This document shows positions 38,392-50,869 of a DNA stretch of 64,000 bases, one piece after another (positions within the stretch are counted from its first letter, which is position 1; each line of letters begins with the position of its first letter). Location: assembly GCA_022578965.1 (NCBI GenBank), contig MU400659.1, positions 1 to 64,000 of the forward strand. The letters run 5' to 3'. Origin of the DNA: Xylaria sp. FL1777. Taxonomy: Eukaryota > Ascomycota > Sordariomycetes > Xylariales > Xylariaceae. The notes under the pieces are model-generated. The model saw nothing but the letters and a program-made list of their open reading frames with translations, was not told the DNA's origin and did not search any database. Made by a program: the position numbers and the translations under genes.

Positions 38392-39024
38392 ATAATAATT
38401 TATATTATTTAAATAAACGGCTTATTAATTATATTAGTAGCTATTTAATAAAACTTTATATAAGTAAAAACTTTTTTTAAAACAAAAACTACTTATATAT
38501 ATAAAGTATATAATAGTTTTGCTATAAATTTTATTAATTTGCTGCTTTTTTTATATAATACTTTGCTTTAAATTTTATATGCTAAGTTAGTAGTACTTTT
38601 GCTTTATAATACAAAAGTAAAAAAATTAGCGCGTTAATAAAAAGGTTTTTTATTAATTAGTAATAAAAGCGCTTTTTTGTTAGCTTTAAGTTTTGCAAGC
38701 TATAAATAATATAGTATTAAGTAGATTTTAAGCATTATATAGCGCTATATTTTTTATAAATTGCTTAGCGCTAAGTAGTAAGCTTTAAGTTTTAATTATG
38801 TTAAAAATACAAGCTATTTGCTATATAAAAAAACTAATGCTTATATAGCATTAGTAATAAAAACTAAAGCTGCTTGTTTTTATAATAGCTAATATATTAA
38901 ATTAATTACTTATATTGTTACATTAGTAAAAAAGCAAAGTTTTTAAACTTTTAGCTTAGCTATTTAACTCTTAATTTTTATGCCTTTAGTGCAATAAGCA
39001 TATAGTTTAAACTAAGCTAAAAGT
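38392..39024. other. Unclassified repeat flank left of E4
   Basis: 633 bp continuous with 54432 onward once E4 is removed. It starts with an ATAATAATAATTT-like tail and then a motif also found at the left end of element C (TAACGGCTTATTAG at 4156). Beyond about 90 bp the two are not alike. Several short palindromes (AGCGCT, near 38740 and 38770) are present. No coding frame recognised. Confidence 0.45.
39020..39024. repeat. 5' target-site duplication of E4 (AAAGT)
   Basis: AAAGT here and at 54427-54431, flanking the E4 LTRs. Confidence 0.93.
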
Positions 39025-39517
39025 TGTTATAAAATTAGCACAAAGGTGGCCTTTAAAGCAACTTAATGCCTTTATATATACTTCGGAGATTTTATGCTAA
39101 CTAAAGCTAAGTTATATAATGATTTATTTAGCTTATTAAGCTTATAGTAATTTAAAGCTTACTAAGCTTATAATAATTTAAAGCTTACTAAGCTTATAAT
39201 AATTTAATGCTTATTAAACTTATAGTAATTTAAAAAGAGTTTTTACTTTTTTTATTTTTTTTTTGTTTATATAGTTAAGCACTTTTTATATTTAGTTATT
39301 TATTTAGTTTTAGCTTTTTAGCTATTAATTTTTTTTTATAATTGTTAAGCACTAATATATTTATTACTTTTAATTTTTTAAAACTTTTATTAATGCATAG
39401 TAATAAAAGTACTTTAAAAACTTTTTTAACAAATTATTACTAAAAATCCTATTATTACTTGCAAATTAAAACTTTAAAAGCAAACCTATTATATTAATAT
39501 ATAATAAGTTTGTTATA
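39025..39517 (+). repeat. 5' LTR of E4
   Basis: 493 bp, starts TGTTATAAAATTAGCACAAA, ends GTTTGTTATA; carries the subfamily block near 39082-39100. Confidence 0.95.
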
Positions 39518-39579
39518 TTTTAATAGCTTTTTAATTAATAAGATTTAGCATATAAAACAAATATTAATATAAAAAGATT

Positions 39580-42500
39580 AAATAATAGTTAGTTTATAAA
39601 ATAAACTTTTAAAAGCATACCTAAAAAATATTTAAAAGATAAAAATACTAACTAGCATTATATAAATAAACTTTACTTAATAACTAATAAATTAAATCTA
39701 AGTTATATTACTAAAAACAAAAAGTTAAAAATTAAGTTTAAAGATTTTAAAGACTTTTAAAACTAATAATATATTAAAACAATAAACGTTAGTATTTTTA
39801 TTAGTTATTTTTATTAAAAAAAAAGCTATAGCAAAAAAAAAAAAGTTAAATAATAATAATAAAAAAAAACTAACATTAATACTAGTGTTATAAAGTAAAC
39901 TAGTTGCTTTAACTTAAAAAATAGCTTAAATACTAAGTATTATAACTTTTAAAATAGCATAAACCTTAGTTATAATTATTAAAGCAGCAATAATAATTGC
40001 TATTATAATAATAAATTAAAGTTTTAAATAAATAATTATATTATAATTAATATTAATATTACTATTAGCAAACTTAATATTTATGTTTATTATTGTTATA
40101 CTTAAAGTAATAACTTAAAATAAAAAACCTAACTTTTTATTATTATTGCTGTTTTTACTATTAAAATTATTTATAATATTAAAAATACTAAATATTAAAA
40201 GTTTTAAACTTACTGCTTTAAAGCTTTATAATAAATTTATAAATATAAAAGCTTTTTTAATTTATGCTAAACTTTATTTAAAATAGCACTTTATTACTAT
40301 TATAAAAAAAAACTAAAAAATAATAATTAGTTTATAATTTTTATTAAAAAAAGTATTAAAATAGTTTTAATTTATTTTAAAGAATTTCTTAAAAATTAAT
40401 AAGTTAACTAACTTTAAGCTAAAAATAAAAAAGATTTTTAAAAACTATATTAAGTTTAAAAATTAAATAAAAATATTATTTAAAAATACTTAAAAAGCAA
40501 AACACGCTAAAAAAGCATTTTACTGCTTAAAATAAACAAAAATAACAATAAATTATGCTATAAAATTTAAACAATTAATAGCAATTTTAAAATTACTTAA
40601 GCTTATATTATTTTATTTATTTTATAGTAAACTTAAAATTTAAATTTAAAACAAACTATATAAAATAAATAAACTAGCAAAAATTAATATATATATTAAT
40701 ATAGCTATTATAATTAATTAATAATTATTTAATTAGTACTTTAAAACTAAAAAAACTAAAAAAAACAAAAAAAAAAATACTTAAAAAAGTATTAAATAAA
40801 GATTTAAATAAATTAGTAAAGTTTAAAAATAATAACCTTAAAATATGTTTAAAGTTAAATGTTATAACTGCAGAAAAAAAGAATACTTTTAAAAATAATG
40901 CCGATTTAAGAAAAAAAACGGAAAAAAAAGCTATAAAAAAGAAAAAATTCTTTAATTTAAAAAAAAAGTATAAGTTATAAAAGTTTAAAATAATAAAAAA
41001 TAACAAAACAACTTAAAAAATATGTTTTTAAAGCAAAAATATAAAATTGCTGTTTTAAATTAAAATAAAAGTGCTATATTAAACAAATTTAAATGTTTTA
41101 TTTATATAAATTAAAATAAACAAACATATAAATATTATTTAAAAGCTTTATAATTATTAAAACAAATTGCAAAAAAATATATTTGCTATATAAATAATTA
41201 AAATTATTTAATATATAACTTAAAAAAATAGTTTAACTAAAAATAGCAAATAATAAAAAGTAATAAATTAATATAGCTAGCAAACTTATAAAATTATAAA
41301 AACTTTAAACTATTAAAGCTTAAAATATAACTTAAAAAAAAATTATATTTAAAAAAATAAAACTATAATTATAAATAATATAATTATTAAACTAACTATA
41401 AACTATTAAAGCATTTAGTTATTAAATAAACTTAAAAAAATAAAACTTATAAAACTTTAAAACAAAAATAACTAAAATTAAAAACTATAAAAAACATTAC
41501 AAAAAAAAACTAATAAAAATAAACAAAGTATTTTTATAGTTTAAATTGCTTTAAATATAATAAAACAAAAAAACATTAATAGTTAGCATAAAAACTAATA
41601 TGTTTTAAAAATTAAAACTAACAATTTAACTAATTATTAAAAGTTATTATTATAACAAAACTATAATAAAAAACAATAATAATATTTTATGCTTAAAAAA
41701 TCTAAAATATAATAAAGTACTATAAACTTACTATATAATATATTATTATTACTAATATTTACTTAATAAACTAAAAAATAACTAGTTTTTTAAACAAATT
41801 GCAAAAACAAAAATAAAAAACTTTTATAAAGCAAAATAATTAATTATAATCTTAGTTTATTATAAAAATTTACAAAAATTTATAACGTTTAAAAAAAATT
41901 GCAACTATATTTATAATATTGTTTTAAAAAAATATAAAAATAATTTTTATAAATATTATTAGCTAATTAAAGTATGCTTATATTAAGAAATAATTACTAA
42001 AAGCAAAAAAATTTAAAAACTATAATTTAAAGCTTAACTAAAAGCAAAACTAAAATAAAATATAATAATATTTAAAGTATTAAATAAAACAAGCATTTAA
42101 ACGTTTTATAAAAAAAAATTAAAAAACAAAATAAATATTTGCTAAAAAAGTAATAAGTAGCTAAAAAAACTAAAGCTTTATAAAAAGTTTAATATAATAA
42201 CTAAAAAAATTAATTTAAAGTTAAATTTATATATTAAAAAAAAAATATAATACTTTAATTAATTTAAAAATATAAGCTAACATAATTTTACTTAAAGTAA
42301 TAAAATAAAATAAAATTCTTTAAAAATATAAGCAAAAGTTTTAAAAAATTAAAAAATTTAATAAAAATACTTTTAGCTATAATAATAATTATATACTTAA
42401 AAAAACTAAACTTTTTAATATATTTATATAAAAATATAAAAAATAAATTATATTAAATATTGCTAATATATTTAATTATAACATTATTTTAGAAATATTA

Positions 42501-43164
42501 TAGTTAAAAGCTAGTAATTTTTTAATTTAATAAAAAGCAAAAACTATTAAGTAAAAAAGCAAGAAATAAAGCAAAAAAATTAAAAAAATTGCAAAGAAAA
42601 TCTTAAACAATATATTAAAAATATATTATAAGTTTTATAAACTATTTAAAAAAAAAAAAAAAAGAACTTTTTAAATATAGCTTATAAAACTATTATATTT
42701 TTATTAAGGAAAAATGTTAATTAAAGCTTTATTAAGTATATTATATAAGCTTAAATAAAACAAACGTTTTATAAAAATATATTTAAAAAAATCTAGCAAA
42801 AAAATTCCTAAGAAAATTTTAATTATTTGCTAAATACTTTATAGTACTAGTACTTAAAATAAAAAATAAAAAATAACTAATTAATAAAAAAAAAAAACTA
42901 GTATAACAAGTAATAATTAATTATTAATTATTAAATGCAATTATTATTGCAAATAAATACTTTTTTATTTTATTAGTAATTATAAAAGAAAATATTAGCT
43001 AAGCAAAATAATTTATAGCAGTTAATATTTTAAATAAATATTATGCTATTAAAATAGCTAAAAAAAAAAAATAAAAAACTATTATATAAACAGTATATAA
43101 ACTATATAAGTATATAGTTATGCTATAAAAATTATAAAACGCATTAGCTAGCTTTTAATATATA
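39580..43164 (+). pseudogene. gag and first part of pol of E4 (before E5)
   Basis: Decayed gag-pol of E4 up to the E5 insertion, which lies just upstream of the RT catalytic box. A Retrotrans_gag-like domain is at about 40200-40690. The CCHC knuckle at 40860-40901 reads Cys-Tyr-Asn-Cys, four codons, Tyr (from His), four codons with two TAA (from CAA), Cys-Arg, giving exact C-x2-C-x4-H-x4-C spacing. A 93-codon reverse frame at 40725-41006 is the mirror of this A-rich stretch. Confidence 0.88.
40860..40901 (+). other. CCHC zinc knuckle, best copy of the family
   Basis: Codons at 40860 (Cys), 40869 (Cys), 40884 (TAC, from CAC His) and 40899 (Cys) give the retroviral-type nucleocapsid knuckle that binds the element's RNA. 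Confidence 0.85.
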
Positions 43165-43660
43165 TGTAACGGACCTGTTATATATTAATATAACAGGTTT
43201 GCCTTTAGGGTCTTAATTTGCAGGTAACAATAAAATCCTTAACAGTAGTTCGTTAAGGAGGTTTTCGGAGTACTTTTACCACTATGCATTAATAAAAGTC
43301 TTAAAAGATTTAAAAGTAATAAGTATATTAATGCTTAGCAGTTATAAGAAAATTAATAGCTAAAGAGCTAAAAACTAAATAAATAACTAAATACAAAAAG
43401 TATATAATTATATAAACAAAAAAAAGGTAAAAAAAGTAGTAACCCTTTTTAAATTATTGCAAGTTTAGTAAGCATTAAATTATTATAAGCCTAGTAAGCT
43501 TTAGATTACTGTAAGCCTAGTAAGCCCTAAATTACCGTAAGCCTAATAAACTAAATAAGTTATTATGTAACTTTAGCTTTAGCTAGCAAAAAAGAAGTGC
43601 AAAGTATATATAAAAGCATTAAGCCGCTTTAAAAGCTACCTTAGTGCTAATTTTATAACA
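43165..43660 (-). repeat. 3' LTR of E5
   Basis: 496 bp. In + strand reading it starts TGTAACGGACCTGTTATA (outer end, well preserved) and ends TTTTATAACA. A pyrimidine tract TTATTCCCTTTTTCC (43661 onward) is the complement of the polypurine tract. Confidence 0.95.
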
Positions 43661-43832
43661 TTATTCCCTTTTTTCCAAAATTGTTGTCCTAACAATTTTC
43701 TGTAAGTATTTTTTTTTCTTTTCTTTTTTATATGTTATAATATTAAAACGCATTAAAAAAACTAACCGCTTATCTAAAATAAAGCAAAAACTTGCTTTTG
43801 CTTTTTTTATTAATTTTATTAGCTACAAAGTT

Positions 43833-44276
43833 ATACCTTGTTCCTGCTGCTTTAATTGGTTACTAACGTACAAAATAACAAATAATATGTTTTATTATTT
43901 TAAATGCGTACGCGTTAGCTGCTTTTGCAATAGATTAGAAGTCCTAATTAACTTAATTAATAATATAGTTTTTAAACACTATTGTTTTAAAAAAAAAAAA
44001 AAGCAAGCAAAATAACAATTATTCTTAGTTTAAAAGGAATTAAAACAAGCTTAAAATAGCTTTAACTCTATTTTAAGCAAATTAGCTTAGCTTTACACAT
44101 AAAAACGTTTTTTAAAAGCAAAAAGTATTAAAATAGTTTAGCAAAAGCTTTAATCCTTAAATAAACTAAACAAAATAAAACGCATTAAAAAAAAACAAAA
44201 AGCGCTAGCAAAAAAGCAAAAACAACAAAAAAAGCAAGCTAAAGCAATACAAGCTGCTTTATTTAAATTTAATTAA
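43833..44276 (+). pseudogene. Antisense Zn2Cys6-like frame of E5, best preserved copy
   Basis: A 147-codon frame opposite to the E5 gag-pol, between pol and the 3' LTR. Start is ATA at 43833, ATG in the other four copies, followed by Pro-Cys. Cysteine codons fall at 43839, 43848, 43869 (TAC), 43896 (TAT; Cys in E1, E2, E3), 43905 and 43926: C-x2-C-x6-C-x8-C-x2-C-x6-C, within the fungal Zn2Cys6 rule. The first 58 codons or so have no stop and keep the Trp at 43857. The rest is a Lys/Gln/Ala/Leu-rich, probably coiled-coil tail with seven TAA/TAG, ending at TAA 44274-44276, a stop common to all copies. Such clusters usually bind DNA. Function is unknown; it could be a regulator or a captured gene, or not translated at all. 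Confidence 0.6.
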
Positions 44277-44299
44277 AATTTCTTAAGTGCTTTCTTTAA

Positions 44300-47200
44300 A
44301 GTTAACCTTTTTTCCTTAGTTTTAAATAATCAAAATATTAGCAGTAAAACTAACTTATAACTACTTTAGCAATCTCTAAATGTTTTTTAAGTTCTTAAGT
44401 ATTATTAGCATATAAGTATTCTTTTTATTTAATAAAATACTCTAGATTATTATTATTTTAACAAAAATTTAATATATTTTTAACTTTATAAACGTTTTAA
44501 TCTGTTTTTATTTCTAGTTATGTTTTAATAAGTATTCTAATAAGTACTAGTTTTAATAAAAAAATATAAAAAATAAAGTAAATTTACATATTTTTTAATA
44601 ATAATAGTTTATAATTAATAAGTAAAATAACTTCTTTAATTTTAAAAAAGCTAAATTTCTTAAATTTTAATTTATTGCTTAGTTATTTTGTTTTAATTTA
44701 AAAAATATTAATGTTTGCATTTTGTTTTTATTATAGCAAATAAACCTTGTTTTCCTTTTTAAAAGTTAATTCTTTAGTTTGTTTCTTATTATAATATATT
44801 AACATCTGTTATTATAAAAATTAAAAGCATAATTATAATTTAGCTTATAATATTTTAATTTTTGTTATAATAGTTTTTGCTTAAAGTATTATAATTAAAA
44901 TAGCAAATGTTTTTATTAATGTTTTTTTTTGTTTTTTAATAATTGCTTACTATTTATAAACAGCCTTATACAAAAATATATTCATATTTTTGTTTATTAA
45001 TATATTATATAAAATTTATGCTATTAATAATAGTTTTACTTAATTATTCTATTAATAGTTAATATAATTCTATAAATATTGTTTTAGTATTTAGTTTAGT
45101 TTTTTTGTTTGTTTATTAATTTATAAGTAGTAAGCAGTTAAAAACTTTAGTTTAATATTAATAAGTTTAAAAAAACTAATTTTAAACTTAAAAGTAAACA
45201 ATTTATTTTGGTTTAAAACAATTCTTTTTAGTAGTTTATGCTTGTTTAAATATTAGCATATAAAAGCATATATAAATTATTTAGCTATTATATTTTCTTT
45301 AAACAGTAAAAAGTAAGCATACTTAATAAATTTATTAATAATAACCTATATTTTATTGTATTATACTCTTATAACTAAATCAGTTAATAAAAGTAATGCT
45401 ATAATAAAATCTTAAGCAATAATGTATTATACTTATTTAAATATTTATATAAATTATAGTAGTTTATAAAGCTTATATTAAGCTACTTTAGCTTTGTTGC
45501 AAATATTGCACTTTTTTATAATAAATTTAACTATGTTTTATAGTTTTAAAAAATTGTACTTTTCTTATAATTGTTTAATTGTTTTTGTTGTTTCTTAGTA
45601 TTTATATAATAAATGTTTATAAAATTCTTTAATAAACTTATTTCGTAAAAATTCTAATAAATAAACCTTATATTTATATATTAGCTTATTATTTTTTAAT
45701 TCTTTATATTTTTATAATTATGCTAACTTCTTTAAGTTATAAGCTTATTATAGCTATATATTCGTAAAGTCCTTAAGTATAACTTCAATTTTTAAGCTTT
45801 TATTTTCTTAAAAATATAATACTTAAATATTTCTTTTTAAAACTTTAAATTCTTTTTAACTTTATTAACTAAGTATGTTTGCTTAAATGTTTTTTTTTTT
45901 TTTAATATAACATATTTTAAAGTTAAACTTAAAAAAAAAAACTATTTAATTTTTATATCGTTTAGTAATTTCTTGTATAGTTATAAATTTTATTAGGTTT
46001 TAATAATTTAAATAAATCTTAATTAGCTTTATAGTTTTTATAAAAAACAGTTTTTATTTCTTAAGTGCTATAATAATTGCAAGCAGTTCTTTATTATATA
46101 TAAAATATTATAATGCTACATTTTATAATGCTTTAAAGTAATAAGCTACTAAGTGCTATTTTTTGTTGTTTTTTAATTGTTTTAAAACTTTTATAATTAT
46201 ATTATTTAAAGCATTTATTTTTAGCTTTTTCTTTTTCTATAAATTAAGTAGTTTAACTACAAAGTTAAAAATAACTTTTAGTTTTAGTTCTTTAAAAGCT
46301 TTTTAAGCTTTTTTTAAAATTAAGAAAAATTTTTCTTTGTATTTTTTTCTTATATACTTTATAAAGTAAAATGCCATTTTTTTAAAGTCTTAAATTAATA
46401 TTTAAACATAGTTTAAAAATCCTAATGCTTATTATATATTTATAATAGTAGCTAAGTTAAATATCTTTTAGTTTTGTATTATATTAATTTTTAACTATTA
46501 GATTTATATTTGTTTTAAAGTAATTATAAATCCTAAAAAGTCAATTTTTTATATATGCTATATATACTTTTTTATATTAAATTATAATTTTGCTTGTTTA
46601 AGTGTTTTTAACACTTAAGTTATATGTTTTTTATATTTTTCTAGTGTTTTAAAATAAATTAAAATATTATTTAAGTAAATAAACACAAATTTGTTTAAAA
46701 ACTTCTGTAAAATCGTTATTATTATGTGTTAAAAGCTAGCTAATACGTTTTATAGTCCTTATAGCATAACTATATACTTATATAGTTTATATATTATTTA
46801 TATAGCAGTTTTTCATTTTTTTTTTTTAGCTATTTTAATAGCATAATATTTATTTAAAATATTAACTACTATAAACTATTTTGCTTAGCTAATATTTTCT
46901 TTTATAGTTATTAGTAAAATAAAAAAGTATTTATTTGTAATAATAATTATATTTAATAATTAATAATTAATTATTACTTACTATATTAATTTTCTTTTTT
47001 TATTAATTAATTGTTTTTTATTTTTTATTTTAAGTATTAGTACTATAAAATATTTAGTAAATAACTAAAATTCTTTTAGAAATCCTTTTGCTAAGTTTTT
47101 TTAAATATATTTCTATAAAGCATTTGTTTTGTTTAAGCTTATATAATATATTTAATAAAGCTTTAGTTAATATTTTTCTTTAATAAAAATATAATAGTTT

Positions 47201-50200
47201 TATAAGCTATATTTAAAAAGTTCTCTTTTTTCTTTTTTTTTAAATAGTTTATAAAATCTATAATATACTTTTAATATTTTGTTTAGAATTTCTTTTGCAA
47301 TTTTTTTAATTTTTTTGCTTTATTTCTTGCTTTTTTATTTAATAGTTTTTGCTTTTTATTAAATCAAAAAGTTGCTAATTTTTAGCTATAGTATTTCTAA
47401 AATAATATTATAATTAAATATATTAGCAATATTTAATATAATTTGTTTTTTATATTTTTATATAAATATATTAAAAGGTTTAGTTTTTTTAAGTATATAA
47501 CTATTATTATAGCTAAAAGTACTTTTATTAAATCTTTTAATTTTTTAAGATCTTTGCTTATATTTCTAAGAAATTTTATTTTGTTTTGCTACTTTAAATA
47601 AAATTATGTTAGCTTATACTTCTAAATTAATTAAAGTATTATATTTTCTTTTTTAATATATAAGTTTAACTTTAAATTAGTTTTACTAGTTATTATATTA
47701 AACTTTATGTAAAGCTTTAGTTTTTTTAGTTATTTGCTGCTTTTTTAGCAAATGTTTATTTTATTTTTTGATTTTTTTTTATAAAATGTTTAAATGCTTG
47801 TTTTATTTTGTACTTTAAATATTATTGCGCTTTGTTTTATTTTTGTTTTTAGTTAAGCTTTAAATTGTAGTTTTTAAGCTTTTTTGCTTTTAGTAACTAT
47901 TTTTTAGTACAATTATGCTTTAATTAGCTAATAATATTTATAACAGTTATTTTTATATTTCTTTAAAATAGTATTATAAATATAGTTAAAATCTTTTTTA
48001 AATGTTATAAATTTTTATAAATCTTTATAATAAACTATAATTATAACTAACCATTTTAATTTATAAAAGTTCTATATTTTTATTTTTATAATTTGTTTAA
48101 AAAACTAATTATTTTTTAGTTTATTAAGTAAATATTAGTAATAATAATATATTATATAATAATTTTATAATACTTTATTATATTTTAGATTTTTTAAGCA
48201 TAAAATATTATTGTTATTTTTTATTATAGTTTTGTTATAATAATAACTTTTAGCAATTAGTTAAATTGCTAGCTTTAGTTTTTAAAACATATTAGTTTTT
48301 ATGCTAACTATTAGTGCTTTTTTGTTTTATTATATTTAAAGCAGTTTAAGCTATAAAAATATTTCGTTTATTTTTATTAGTTTTTTTTTTATAGTATTTT
48401 TTATAGCTTTTAATTTTATTTATTTTTGTTTTAAAGTTTTATAAGTTTTATTTCTTTAAATTTATTTAGCAACTAAATATTTTAGTAGTTTATAATTAGT
48501 TTAATAACTATACTATTTATAGTTATAATTTTGTTTCTTTAAACATAACTTTTTTTTAAGCTATATTTTAAGCTTTAATAATTTAGAATTTTTGTAGTTT
48601 TATAAGTTTATTAACTATATTAACTTATTACTTTTTATTATTTGCTACTTTTAGTTAAACTATTTTTTTAAATTATATATTAAATAACTTTAATTATTTA
48701 TATAGCAAATATATTTTTTTATAATTTGTTTTAATAATTATAAAGCTTTTAAATAATATTTATATGCTTGTTTATTTTAACTTATATAAATAAAACATTT
48801 AGATTTATTTAATGTAGCACTTTTATTTTAACTTAAAACAGCAATTTTATACTTTTGCTTTAAAAACGTATTTTTTAAATTGCTTTATTGTTTTTTATTA
48901 TTTTAGACTTTTATAACTTGTACTTTTTTTTTAGGTTAAAAAATCTTTTTTTTTTTATAGCTTTTTTTTCTGTTTTTTTTTTTAAATTAGCATTATCTTT
49001 AAAAGTGTTCTTTTTTTTTATAGTTATAACATTTAACTTTAAACATATTTTAAAGTTATTATTTTTAAACTTTATTAATTTGCTTAAATCTTTATTTAAT
49101 ACTCTTTTAAGTATTTTTTTTTTTATTTTTTCTAGTTCTTTTAGTTTTAAAGTACTAGTTAAATAATTATTAATTAATTATAATAACTATATTAATATAT
49201 ATATTAATTTTTGCTAGTTTATTTATTTTATATAGTTTGTTTTAAATTTAGGTTTTAAGTTTATTATAAAATAAATAAAATAATATAAGCTTAAGTAATT
49301 TTAAAATTGCTACTAATTGTTTAAATTCTATAGCGTAATTTATTGCTGCTTTTGTTTATTTTAAGCAATAAAATGTTTTTTTTGCGTATTTTGCTTTTTA
49401 AATATCTTTAAATAATGCTTTTATTTGATTTTTAAACTTAACGTAATTTTTAAAAATCTTTTTTATTTTTAGCTTAAAGTTAGTTAACTTATTAGCTTTT
49501 AAAAAATTCTTTAAAATAAGTTAAAATTATTTTAGTACTTTTTTTAATAAAAATTATAAAATAGTTATTACTTTTTAATCTTTTTTTATAATAGTAATAA
49601 AATGCTATTTTAAATAAAGTTTAACGTAAATTAAAAAAGCTTTTATATTTATAGATTTATTATAAAGCTTTAAAGCAGTAAGTTTAAAACTTTTAATATT
49701 TAGCATTTTTAACATTATAAATAATTTTAATAATAAAAGCAATAGTAATAATAAAAAGTTAAGTTTTTTATTTTAAGTTATTACTTTAAGTATAATAATA
49801 GTAAAAGTAGGCATTAAGTTTACTAGTAATAGTATTAATATTAGTTATAGTATAATTATTTATTTAAAGCTTTAATTTATTATTATAGTAGCAGTTATTA
49901 TTGCTGCTTTAATTATTATAGCTAATATTTATGCTAGTTTAAAAGTTATAACGTTTAATATTTAAGCTATTCTTTAAGTTAAAGCAACTAATTTGCTTTA
50001 TAGCGCTAGCATTAATGTTAGTTTTTTTTTATTACTGCTATTTAACTCTTTTTTTTTTATTGCTGCTTTTTTTTTAATAAAAGTAACTAGTAAAAGTACT
50101 AAAGTTTATTATTTTAATATATTATTAGTTCTAAAAGTCTTTAAAATCTTTAAATTTAATTTTTAACTTTTTGTTTTTAGTAGTATAACCTAAATTTAGT

Positions 50201-50310
50201 TTATTAATTATTAAGTAAAGTTTACTTACGCAATACTATTTAGCATTTTTGTTTTTTAAATATCTTTTTAATATACCTTTAAAAGTTTATTTTGTAAATT
50301 ATTTATTACT
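44300..50310 (-). pseudogene. gag-pol remnant of E5
   Basis: Minus-strand decayed gag-pol, equivalent to E1. From the right: gag domain (about 49200-49700), knuckle (about 49000-49030), RT box (46666-46677), RNase H, integrase, chromodomain (about 44340-44470). A 92-codon + strand frame at 48888-49166 is the mirror of the gag/knuckle region and not a gene. Confidence 0.88.
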
Positions 50311-50373
50311 TAACTCTTTATACTAATATTTGTTTTTATATATTAAGTTCTATTAATTAAAAAGCTATTAAAA

Positions 50374-50869
50374 TATAATAAACTTATTATATATTAATAT
50401 AACAGGTTTGCTTTTAAGGTTTTAATTTATAAGTAACAATAAAATTCTTAACAGTAGTCCGTTAAGGAAGTTTTTAAAGTACTTTTACTACTATGCATTA
50501 ATAAAAGTCTTAAAAAATTTAAAAGTAATAAATATATTAATACTTAGCAGTTATAAAAAAATTAATAGCTAAAAAGCTAAAAACTAAGTAAATAACTAAA
50601 TATAAAAAGTGCATAATTATATAAACAAAAAAAAGGTAAAAAAAGTAGTAACTTTTTTTAAATTACTACAAGTTTAGTAAGCATTAAATTACTGTAAGCT
50701 TAGTAAGCCTTAAATTACTGTAAGCTTAGTAAGCCCTAAATTACCGTAAGCCTAGTAAGCTAAATAGGTTATTATATAACCTTAGCTCTAGCTAGCAAAA
50801 AAGAAGTGCAAAGTATGTATAAAGGCATTAAGCCGCTTTAAAGGCCACCCCGGTGCTAATTTTGTAACA
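50374..50869 (-). repeat. 5' LTR of E5
   Basis: 496 bp. Its outer (right) end is the best preserved LTR start in the window (GGCCACCCCGGTGCTAATTT on the + strand); its inner end is strongly decayed. Confidence 0.95.

Larger units (their letters stand above)
43165..50869 (-). mobile_element. E5, complete Gypsy chromovirus copy in minus orientation inside E4
   Basis: 7705 bp with 496-bp LTRs and the exact duplication ATATA at 43160-43164 and 50870-50874. Inserted in E4 in the opposite direction. Domain order on the minus strand matches E1; RT box at 46666-46677. It carries the clearest antisense zinc-cluster frame (43833-44276). Confidence 0.95.
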
